Below, in pieces: positions 44,714 through 51,240 of a DNA stretch of 64,000 bases. The stretch lies in assembly GCF_027497195.1 (NCBI RefSeq), contig NZ_CP114905.1, positions 2,776,001 through 2,840,000 on the forward strand. The letters are read 5' to 3'. Origin of the DNA: Streptomyces sp. WMMC500. Lineage in GTDB: Bacteria; Actinomycetota; Actinomycetes; Streptomycetales; Streptomycetaceae. The notes under the pieces are model-generated. The model was not told the DNA's origin. It saw only the letters and a list, made by a program, of their open reading frames with translations, and searched no databases. A program made the position numbers and the translations under genes. Position 1 is the stretch's first letter. Each line of letters starts with the position of its first letter.

Positions 44714-45367
44714 GTGACCAACCTGATGTTACTTCCCGACGGAATGCGCCGCTGGTCCAAGGCGAACGGCGTCTCTCTCGGCGACGGTTACCGGGCGATG
44801 GCGGACAAGCTCGTCGAGTTCACGGAGTGGACGAGGGAAGACGGCATCACGAACCTGTACGTCACGACCTCCTCGGCCGCTGACTTCAGCCGCCCCGAGC
44901 CGGCGGTGACGACGTTCCTGGTCGCCTTCAACGACGTGGCGCAGCGCACCCACGACACCTGCAACTTCGACTTCTCCGGGTCGCTCGACCTGGTGCCCCA
45001 GAAGTACCTCACCGAGCTGGAGGAGCTGCGGGACAAGTCGGACAAGGAGTCGGGCTTCACCCTGCACTACATCATCGGCATGTCCCTCTCCGCCGAGGTG
45101 ATACGGCTCTTCAACGAGCTCAACGGCAAGATCCCGGAGCTGACGGAGAAGATTCTGGCCGGGCACACGTACGTCCCGCAGCAGGTCGACTACCTCATCC
45201 GCACGGGCGGTTCGATCCGTATGTCGTCCTTCTTCCCGATGCTGTCCCCGTACGCCGAACTGCACTTCTCCCCCGTGCTGTTCCCCGACATGAGGCGAGC
45301 CGACTACGACGCCGCGCTCAAGGACCTGCGGCATCGGGAACGCCGCTACGGGAACTACCCGGCGTGA
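44714..45367 (+). CDS. Cis-prenyltransferase-fold enzyme resembling lavandulyl / cyclolavandulyl diphosphate synthase
   Basis: A 217-residue member of the undecaprenyl-diphosphate-synthase fold. The N-terminal diphosphate loop is LLPDGMRRW (Asp9), in place of the usual [25 protein letters not shown] (158-174, Arg163, Arg169) and [12 protein letters not shown] (181-192) match the C-terminal signatures. It is shorter than chain-elongating family members (about 250 residues). The [18 protein letters not shown] start matches my memory of Streptomyces lavandulyl and cyclolavandulyl diphosphate synthases, which join two DMAPP head-to-middle. The exact product (lavandulyl, cyclised, or longer) is not determined. 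It follows idi and is likely SARP-controlled from the carboxylase promoter. Confidence 0.85.
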   Translation: MTNLMLLPDGMRRWSKANGVSLGDGYRAMADKLVEFTEWTREDGITNLYVTTSSAADFSRPEPAVTTFLVAFNDVAQRTHDTCNFDFSGSLDLVPQKYLTELEELRDKSDKESGFTLHYIIGMSLSAEVIRLFNELNGKIPELTEKILAGHTYVPQQVDYLIRTGGSIRMSSFFPMLSPYAELHFSPVLFPDMRRADYDAALKDLRHRERRYGNYPA

Positions 45368-45390
45368 GCTCCGGCGAACGACTCGGGCGT

Positions 45391-45465
45391 GGTCCGGCTC
45401 CGGACCCCGCCTGAGACGTGCGCCGACCATGGCCCGGCCGCCCCCGCCGGGCCCGCCCGGCGGGG
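45391..45465. terminator. Two hairpins in the convergent region after the cis-prenyltransferase gene
   Basis: A short one, GGTCCGG (45391-45397) with CCGGACC (45400-45406), and a stronger 11-bp one, 45442-45452 with 45455-45465. They lie between the convergent prenyltransferase and ABM genes and can serve both directions. Confidence 0.6.
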
Positions 45466-45607
45466 CCGCGACCGGACGGCCCGAGCCCGGCGGCCGGTTC
45501 CGCAGGGGCGAGGCAAATCCGCGAACGTGTGCGCCCGCACACCGCCTTGCCGGCGCACGCGGCATACCCGTGCGCGCCGGCGCCGCGGGACGGCCGTCCC
45601 GGCCGGA

Positions 45608-45913
45608 TCAGTGGAAGAGGCGGTACGAACCAAGGGCCGTCAGCGGTTCGAGCGACAGCGGCTCCGTGAGCCACTCGCCCTTCAGGCCCTTCATCGTCTC
45701 CTGGAACGTGGGCAGGGTCTGGAGCGGGTTGTTCTCGTCGTCCTCCAGGTCCACCACGATGATCAGGGTCCGCCGGTCGGGGAGCATGCACCAGGCGTAG
45801 CGCAAGCCCTCGAGGCCGGCTTCCTCGACCGCCGCGAACAACTCCTTCGCGGCCTTCTCCGCTGTCTCGACCTTGTCTTCCTTGAGCGTGGAACGGAACA
45901 TGCGGATGCTCAT
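45608..45913 (-). CDS. Small ABM-type (dimeric ferredoxin-fold) protein, possible monooxygenase
   Basis: A 101-residue protein with the beta-alpha-beta-beta-alpha-beta rhythm of antibiotic-biosynthesis-monooxygenase and related stress-response folds: SIRMFRSTLKEDKVETAEKA, YAWCMLPDRRTLIIVVDLED, TFQETMKGLKGEWL, LTALGSYRLF. GAGGAGACTCCC precedes the ATG. A SARP-type promoter almost identical to that of the carboxylase operon drives it, placing it firmly in the cluster. Cofactor-free enzymes of this fold, such as ActVA-Orf6, oxidise phenols to quinones. Oxidation of tetrahydroxynaphthalene or a prenylated form is therefore a reasonable guess. A non-catalytic role is possible. Confidence 0.7.
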   Translation of the reverse strand: MSIRMFRSTLKEDKVETAEKAAKELFAAVEEAGLEGLRYAWCMLPDRRTLIIVVDLEDDENNPLQTLPTFQETMKGLKGEWLTEPLSLEPLTALGSYRLFH

Positions 45914-46038
45914 GGGAGTCTCCTCGGCAAGCGCGCACGCCGCCGGAGGTTCGGCGGCGTGGTCCAGGGTCGTTCTCGGGATCGGTCGTGGCGGACGCGG
46001 GACGAGTCGTACGCGGCGGGCAGGCCCGCGCCCCTCCC

Positions 46039-46093
46039 AGCATCCGGCACCCCACTTGGCCACCGCACACCGATGACTTGGCGGCCACTTGGT
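46039..46093 (-). promoter_or_regulatory. SARP-type promoter of the ABM gene
   Basis: On the minus strand: ACCAAGT (46093-46087), GCCAAGT (46082-46076, 11 bp on), GCCAAGT (46060-46054, 22 bp on). Nine bases precede GATGCT (46044-46039) as -10. Same spacing scheme and 54/61 identity with the carboxylase promoter block. Leader of about 120 nt to the ATG. Confidence 0.8.
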
Positions 46094-46831
46094 GACGGCG
46101 CCCGGGGGCGCACTCCGCCGGGCGCCTCGCCGGGCGGCGGCAGCGGGGCACGCCCGCGCCTGCCGGCCCGCGGCAGCGCGCAGCGGCCCGCTGGGGCCAC
46201 GAGGGGGGCCCGGGTCCCGGGCGTGCTCCCGTCCTCGTACGCGGCGCTGGAGAAGCCCTGGACGCCGCGGCACGCCGCGGTATGCCGCGCCCTGCACCAG
46301 AAGCGCCGGGTCGCCGCAGGGCGCGCTCAGCGGCGTCAGGGCGCCGGCGCCGGCGGCGCGCGCGGACGCCGGGGCGGCGTGCGACGCGGACGAGCCTCCG
46401 CCGGCTCCGCCGCTGCCGCCCCCCGGGCCGGGCCCGGCGGCATCCCCTCGCTCCGGCCGCGATCTTCTAACGCCGCGGGCGGCGGTCGCGCCTCCGCAAC
46501 GCCCACGAGGGGATCTGCCAGGGGTGATGACCCGGCGACCGGAACGACCCTTCCGATTCCGCTTTCGCTCTCATTGCAAAGGCGCAACCCGCCTCCGGAC
46601 CGGTGAGGGAAGATCTAATTCAACACCCAAGGAATTTGTAATACAGTAGGAGAACTCTTGGTGACACGGACATGTCGGCATGGCCCGACGGCTTCGGGTG
46701 ACGTTTCGGCGAACTGCGGATTATTTCGTCGGGATAACCGCCTGAACCAGGTTTCGAGAATGCGGGGTTCCGCATCAGGGCAGGGCCGTGACCAGCCTCG
46801 GAGCGATATCTGATCGTTCGCACCGCGCCAG

Positions 46832-46845
46832 AATGAAATTTCATT
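46832..46845. promoter_or_regulatory. AT-rich palindrome AATGAAATTTCATT
   Basis: A perfect 14-bp palindrome, conspicuous in this GC-rich genome. It shares the TGAAATTTCA core with the palindrome at 37975-37986 next to the carboxylase SARP box. Confidence 0.4.
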
Positions 46846-47419
46846 AGCCGACTTTGCCGGACTTGCCGCCCGCCGGCACCCCTCCGGCCGTTCTCGCGCG
46901 GCCCGCGCCCGGCGGCCACCGTCACGCTCCGCTACGGGGCCGCTCCACGCCGGCGATGCTGACACGAGGTCTACGACAGCGGGCCCGGCCGACCGGAAAC
47001 GGAACCGGAAGCTCCACACCCTTTCACTCTCCGCAACCCTGCCCACCTGGGCATCCATCGTCACCACGACCGCCTGGTACCCCGTTTGTCGATCTTGCAA
47101 AAACGTCCCGGCGACACTCCTCCTAGCAACTTCCTGCCATGCCCCGGAGGACGGCGCGGATGGCAGGACCTTGCCCCTCCCTCGGGGATGAGGTAATCGA
47201 TCACTCCTTCGACGTGCGGGAACAGGGGGATACGGGATCAAGAGGGCATCACCGCAGCCAGAACGGTGTTGACATCCCCTCTTAGCGATGTTGAGATCGA
47301 ATAGCCGGGGAGAAATGCGTCGAAGCCCCCACATCGATCGTCGCTCTCGGTGTCCGGCAGCCGGAGATCCATTGCGTTGTGTATCGGCCGCTTAAAGCCG
47401 AGGTCGACATAGCCGGGCC

Positions 47420-47448
47420 TTGACTGGATTAGCGTTCACGGCTAGTCT
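47420..47448 (+). promoter_or_regulatory. Housekeeping-type promoter upstream of the SARP gene
   Basis: -35 TTGACT (47420-47425), 17-bp spacer, -10 TAGTCT (47443-47448). Transcription would start near 47455, about 45 bp before the small frame at 47500 and 460 bp before the SARP start. Confidence 0.7.
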
Positions 47449-47499
47449 GACCCCCGGCCAGTCTCGGGGGACTGGACAACAAACACGGGGGCAGCAGAA

Positions 47500-47916
47500 A
47501 TGCTAATGATCGACGCAGGTCCGGATCCCGGCCACTGGCCACGCGGCCAGATCGAGGAACCCTGGCCGCAGAATCCGGCAAACGTCGAATATCAGGTAAC
47601 TTTAGTCGAGATTGCTGCTTTTCGGCAGCAAATCCTTGCGGCGCCTACGCTCTCCGACACGGCGCATGTCGTCTCCACGGCCCGTCTCGTGATCAAGCAG
47701 CCCACACCCAAGGCGCTGTCCCACGGGCGGGTCGCCGTCATGCCGCGGCGCGGGAGCTCTCTCGCAGGCGCCACGCAGCACCACTCGCGTACACCGCACG
47801 GAACGTGCGGTGTACGGATCCTGCTTGGCTGTACGGCCGGCAGCCGGCCAGGCCGACACCCGGTCCTGGCCAGGCGCCCCGGAAAAGGCGGTGAGATGTT
47901 GGGAGTTCAGAGATGA
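47500..47916 (+). CDS. Possible 138-residue protein of unknown function upstream of the SARP gene
   Basis: An ATG-started frame under the promoter at 47420. Its stop overlaps the SARP start codon as ATGA, which suggests coupling. The first 75 residues (MLMIDAGPDPGHWPRGQIEE, then VEYQVTLVEIAAFRQQIL) look protein-like. From about 78 on the sequence turns Arg/Gly/His-rich and contains a DNA hairpin, as noncoding DNA would. Third-position GC is about 65%, well below the neighbours. I recognise no family. It may be a real acquired gene, a decayed gene read past a frameshift, or a leader. Confidence 0.35.
   Translation: MLMIDAGPDPGHWPRGQIEEPWPQNPANVEYQVTLVEIAAFRQQILAAPTLSDTAHVVSTARLVIKQPTPKALSHGRVAVMPRRGSSLAGATQHHSRTPHGTCGVRILLGCTAGSRPGRHPVLARRPGKGGEMLGVQR
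47789..47815 (+). repeat. 11-bp hairpin upstream of the SARP gene
   Basis: GTACACCGCAC (47789-47799) is perfectly complementary to GTGCGGTGTAC (47805-47815) around a GGAAC loop. It sits between the promoter and the SARP gene, so it could attenuate SARP transcription or be a regulator site. Confidence 0.55.
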
Positions 47917-49061
47917 CGAACGACAGAACCAACGTCGACACGATGGTTATCGGCGCTGGATCGGGTGGAAGCTGCCAGCCCCACACCGAGGGCGGGCAGC
48001 GCATGGGAACCGGCACCGGAGATGCGCGGCGCATCGCGGAGCTGGAGCGCGAGGTTCAGGAACTACGCCGCGCCAACGAGATATTGAAGGTGTATTTCGC
48101 CAAAGAACTCGATCTCGAACTTGAATCCACTTCGTCCCCCCTCGTCGTCGGAACGCCCAGCGGGCCGGCTCGGCCGGAGGCGCCGCCGACCGCGCCCCCG
48201 GCGCCGTCGCGCCCGATCCGCTGGAGCGCCCCGCAGTCGTCCATGACCCCCGCCCCGCCCCGGCCCATGGCGGAGTTCCGGGCCCTCGGTCCGATCGAGG
48301 CCGTCGTCGACGGCCGACTGCTGGACCTGGGTGCCCCCAAGCAGCGCGCCCTGCTCGCCCTGCTGGTCAGCAAGGTAGGCCAGCCGGTGGCGGTCGACGT
48401 CATCGTCGAGGAGCTGTGGGCCGGCAATCCGCCCCCCTCGGCGATCACGTCCCTGCAGGCATACGTGGCCAACCTGCGCCGCGTGCTCGAACCGAACCGT
48501 GCCCCGCGTACCTCCGCGACCGTGCTCCGCACCTACGGTCGCGGCTACCTGCTGGACAACCAGGTGGTCGAGGTCGACGTGCACCGGTTCAGCGAGCGCG
48601 CCGGTGCCGGTTGGGAGGCCCTCGACCGCGGCAAGCCGCAGGAGGCACTGCGTGAATTAGAAGCCGGTCTCATGCTGTGGCGGGGTCAGGCGTACGCGGA
48701 GGTGGCCGACACCACCTACGTGCGGCCCGAGGTCGCCCGGCTGGAGGAGCTGCGGCTCTCGGTCATCGAGGGGCGCTGCGCCGCGCTGCTGGCGGTGGGC
48801 GCCCACGAGATGGCGGTGGCCGAGCTGGAGGCGTTCACGCAGGCGCACCCGCTGCGTGAGTACGGCTGCGAGTTGCTGAGCCTGGCGCTGTACCGGGCCG
48901 GCCGGCAGGCCGACGCCCTCGCGGTGCTGCGCACCAACCAGCGCAGGCTGGCGGAGGAGCTGGGGATCGACCCCCGGCCCGCGCTGCAGCACCTGGAGAA
49001 CGAGATCCTCAACCATGCGCCCGCGCTCGACTGGCGGCCGCGCACGGGCGGTGGTGCGTGA
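47913..49061 (+). CDS. SARP-family activator with an IS3-OrfA-like N-terminal leucine zipper
   Basis: A 382-residue regulator. Residues 38-67 (ARRIAELEREVQELRRANEI and LKVYFAKELD) match the leucine-zipper end of IS3-family OrfA transposase proteins (ELRRANEILK..FFA.ELD). A Pro/Ser-rich linker (75-118) leads to an OmpR-type winged helix (122-215: FRALGPIEAVVDGRLLDLGA, VIVEELWAGN, YGRGYLLD). The bacterial activation domain runs to about 370 (EALRELEAGLMLWRGQAYAE, LAEELGIDPRPALQ). Typical small SARPs (about 270 residues) lack the zipper. SARPs activate antibiotic clusters by binding heptads in 11-bp register. Three such promoters lie in the adjacent cluster. ATG 47913 has GGGAG upstream; ATG 48003 would still keep the zipper. 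Confidence 0.85.
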   Translation: MTNDRTNVDTMVIGAGSGGSCQPHTEGGQRMGTGTGDARRIAELEREVQELRRANEILKVYFAKELDLELESTSSPLVVGTPSGPARPEAPPTAPPAPSRPIRWSAPQSSMTPAPPRPMAEFRALGPIEAVVDGRLLDLGAPKQRALLALLVSKVGQPVAVDVIVEELWAGNPPPSAITSLQAYVANLRRVLEPNRAPRTSATVLRTYGRGYLLDNQVVEVDVHRFSERAGAGWEALDRGKPQEALRELEAGLMLWRGQAYAEVADTTYVRPEVARLEELRLSVIEGRCAALLAVGAHEMAVAELEAFTQAHPLREYGCELLSLALYRAGRQADALAVLRTNQRRLAEELGIDPRPALQHLENEILNHAPALDWRPRTGGGA

Positions 49062-49150
49062 GATCGCCGTATCGCGATCTCTTACTGCTCGGACATTCGC
49101 ACAGTGTCCGAGATGCCGTCGCGGCCCGGGGAGACCATCCCCCGGGCCGC
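49060..49150. terminator. Three successive hairpins between convergent SARP and response-regulator genes
   Basis: Stems: 49060-49067 with 49074-49081 (8 bp); 49089-49095 with 49105-49111 (7 bp); 49121-49131 with 49140-49150 (11 bp, loop about 8). Together they give a bidirectional terminator. Confidence 0.75.
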
Positions 49151-49184
49151 GTCCGGTTTCCGTGACCGTCTCGGGCACCGCCGC

Positions 49185-49847
49185 TCACTCGCGGGCCCGC
49201 ACCAGGCCCGACTGGTAGGCGAGGACGACGAGTTGGGCGCGGTCCCGCGCGCCCAGCTTGGTCTTCGCGCGCTGCACGTGGGTGCGTACGGTCAGCGGGC
49301 TGACGACCAGCTCCGCGGCGATCTCGGCGTTCGACCTCCCCTGCGCGACCAGCGCCGTCACCTCGCGTTCCCGGGCGGTGAGCACCGCCAGGTCCCCGGG
49401 CGCGGCGCCGGGCTCGGGGGTGGCGAGGAACCGTGCGATGAGCGCGCGGGTGGCGGCCGGCGACAGCAGCGCGTCGCCCGCCGCGACGGTGCGGATGCCG
49501 TCGACGAGTGCGTCGGCGGAGGCGTCCTTGCCGAGGAACCCGCCCGCGCCGGCGCGCAGCGCGCGGGCCACGTGCTCGTCGGTCTGGAACGTGGTGAGGA
49601 CGAGCACGCGCACGTCGGCCAGGTCCGGGTCGGCGCAGATCGCCTCGGTCGCGGCGAGCCCGTCGGTGCCGGGCATGCGGATGTCCATGACGACGACGTC
49701 GGGGCGGTGCGCGCGGGTGAGTGCGACGGCCTCGGTGCCCTCGGCCGCCTCGGCGACGACCTCCAGGTCGGGGTACGAGTCGATGAGCATCCGGAACGTC
49801 GCCCGCAGCAGGGCCTGGTCGTCGGCGAGCAGCACGCGGACGGTCAT
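49185..49847 (-). CDS. NarL/LuxR-type response regulator
   Basis: A 220-residue two-component response regulator. The receiver domain has the acidic pair Asp9/Asp10 (LLADDQALLR), phospho-acceptor Asp55 (VVVMDIRMPG), TTFQT and GKDAS (Lys). The GerE helix-turn-helix is LTAREREVTALVAQGRSNAE and SPLTVRTHVQRAKTKLG. The start overlaps the stop of the histidine kinase gene (ATGA), so the pair is translated together. Likely targets are the upstream MMPL transporter or cell-envelope genes, by analogy with similar pairs. Confidence 0.95.
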   Translation of the reverse strand: MTVRVLLADDQALLRATFRMLIDSYPDLEVVAEAAEGTEAVALTRAHRPDVVVMDIRMPGTDGLAATEAICADPDLADVRVLVLTTFQTDEHVARALRAGAGGFLGKDASADALVDGIRTVAAGDALLSPAATRALIARFLATPEPGAAPGDLAVLTAREREVTALVAQGRSNAEIAAELVVSPLTVRTHVQRAKTKLGARDRAQLVVLAYQSGLVRARE

Positions 49848-51112
49848 CGGGGCTCCCCGGCGGGCTCGGCGGCCGGTCCGGGCGGCTGCCCGGGCGTCGG
49901 CGCGGCCGGGGGCTCCGGCCGTACGGGCAGGGGGAGTTCGGCGGTCACGGCGAAGCCGCCGCCCGGCCGCGGGCCGGCGCGCAGGCCGCCGCCCGCGGCG
50001 CGGGCACGCTCGCGCATGCCGAGGAGCCCGAAGCCGCCGCCGGGCGGCGGTGGCGGCCGGCCGGCGCCGCCCTCGTCGGTGACGGTGACGGTCAGCCTGT
50101 CGTGCCCGTACGCGAGCCGCACCCGCGCCGCGTCCGCGCCGGCGTGCTTCGCGACGTTGGTCAGCGCCTCCTGCACGATCCGGTACGCGGTGAGGTCGAG
50201 CCCCGGCGGCAGCTCCCGCTCCGCGCCCTCGGCCGCGACGGTGACGGCCAGCCCCGCGGAGGCGAACGCGGCGACCAGTTCCGGCAGCCGGCCCAGGCCC
50301 GGCGCCGGCTCCAGGGGCTCGCCCGAACCGGCGGGTCCGGTGGTGTTCTCCGGGCCGCCCGGGTCGCCGGGCTCGCGCAGCAGGCCGACGGTGGCCTGGA
50401 GTTCGCGCAGCGCCGCCGCCGTCGTGCCGGTCAGCCCGCCGAGGATCTCCTCGGCCTGCGCCGGCCGGGTGCGCGCCAGCCGCGCGGCGGTGCCGGCCTG
50501 GGCGTGCGCGAGCGCCATGTGGTGGGCGACGACGTCGTGCAGCTCGCGGGCGATGCGTACGCGCTCCTCGGCGACCCGGCGGCGGGCCTCCTCTTCGCGG
50601 GTGCGCTCGGCGTGCTCGGCGCGCAACCGCACCGAGTCGAGGTACGCGCGCCGGTTCCGCACGGCGGTGCCGGCGAACACCGGCAGCAGGAGCCAGAAGA
50701 CGGGCGCGACCACGTCGTCGCGCCAGGTCTGGCCCTCGACGTCGGCGAGGAGCGCGGCGGAGACCAGCAGCGCGAGGACGAGCGCGTAGTGGGCGTAGAC
50801 GGTCCGCTGCGGCGCGCGTGCGGCCAGTTCGTAGAGCGCGACGAGCGCCGGCAGCGCCAGGGCCGGCGTGAGCGCGTAGCCCAGGCCCGCGGACCCGGCA
50901 GCGCACACCGCGGCGGCCACGAGCACGGGCACGGGGTGGCTGCGGCGCCACAGCAGGGGCACCCAGGCCGCGGCCACGAAGGGCTGCCCGGCGGCCCAGC
51001 CGTGGCCGGTCCCGGCGTACTGCCGGCTGGTGATCGCGAGGACCAGCAGCAGCAGGGCCGCCTCGACGAGGCGGGGGTGGCGGTCGGTGAACCGCGACCA
51101 GCTTGGCAGCAC
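49844..51112 (-). CDS. NarL-type sensor histidine kinase
   Basis: A 422-residue membrane kinase. Four or five N-terminal membrane helices (about 14-150: VEAALLLLVLAIT, WVPLLW, VLVAAAVCAAGSAGLGY, ALVLALLVSAALL, PVFWLLLPVFAG) are followed by a HisKA_3 dimerisation helix with His192 (ARELHDVVAHHMA). The HATPase domain includes IVQEALTNVAKHAG, VTDEGGAG and GFGLLGMRERA. The C-terminus is Pro-rich. GTG 51112 follows GGAGAA. The absence of a large external domain suggests it senses membrane or lipid stress, or a partner protein. Upstream on the same strand is an MMPL exporter gene, separated by a terminator-like palindrome. Confidence 0.93.
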   Translation of the reverse strand: MLPSWSRFTDRHPRLVEAALLLLVLAITSRQYAGTGHGWAAGQPFVAAAWVPLLWRRSHPVPVLVAAAVCAAGSAGLGYALTPALALPALVALYELAARAPQRTVYAHYALVLALLVSAALLADVEGQTWRDDVVAPVFWLLLPVFAGTAVRNRRAYLDSVRLRAEHAERTREEEARRRVAEERVRIARELHDVVAHHMALAHAQAGTAARLARTRPAQAEEILGGLTGTTAAALRELQATVGLLREPGDPGGPENTTGPAGSGEPLEPAPGLGRLPELVAAFASAGLAVTVAAEGAERELPPGLDLTAYRIVQEALTNVAKHAGADAARVRLAYGHDRLTVTVTDEGGAGRPPPPPGGGFGLLGMRERARAAGGGLRAGPRPGGGFAVTAELPLPVRPEPPAAPTPGQPPGPAAEPAGEPR

Positions 51113-51199
51113 GGTGTTCTCCGCTCGGGTGGTCTGGCCCCGTGGTCCGTTCCATGGTCGGACACGCGGCGGGGTGCGGGCGAGCGCAGCCGTGGGGTG

Positions 51200-51221
51200 G
51201 GCCGCCCGCCGGCGGGCGGCC
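51200..51221 (-). terminator. 22-bp perfect palindrome after the MMPL gene
   Basis: GGCCGCCCGCC (51200-51210) followed directly by its complement (51211-51221), 20 bp past the MMPL stop codon on the minus strand. Confidence 0.65.
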
Positions 51222-51240
51222 GACCCTACGATGCGGCGCG

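Larger units (their letters stand above)
46094..47499. other. 1.4-kb region without a convincing gene
   Basis: Lower and more irregular GC than the surroundings, especially 46560-47480. Seen in it: a TGAAATTTCA-core palindrome (46832-46845); a weak 51-codon GTG frame near 46660 preceded by AGGAG; a TTGACA at 47269-47274 without a clear partner; and a good promoter at 47420-47448. Both-strand frames here give Arg/Ser/Pro-rich noise. The region may be eroded or recently inserted DNA, or hold an unrecognised small RNA. Confidence 0.5.

Noticed and set aside
46660..46820. 51-codon GTG frame preceded by AGGAG in the gap upstream of the SARP
   Set aside because: Codon use is atypical, the product resembles no known protein, and the -35 is poor. 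Too weak to list as a gene.
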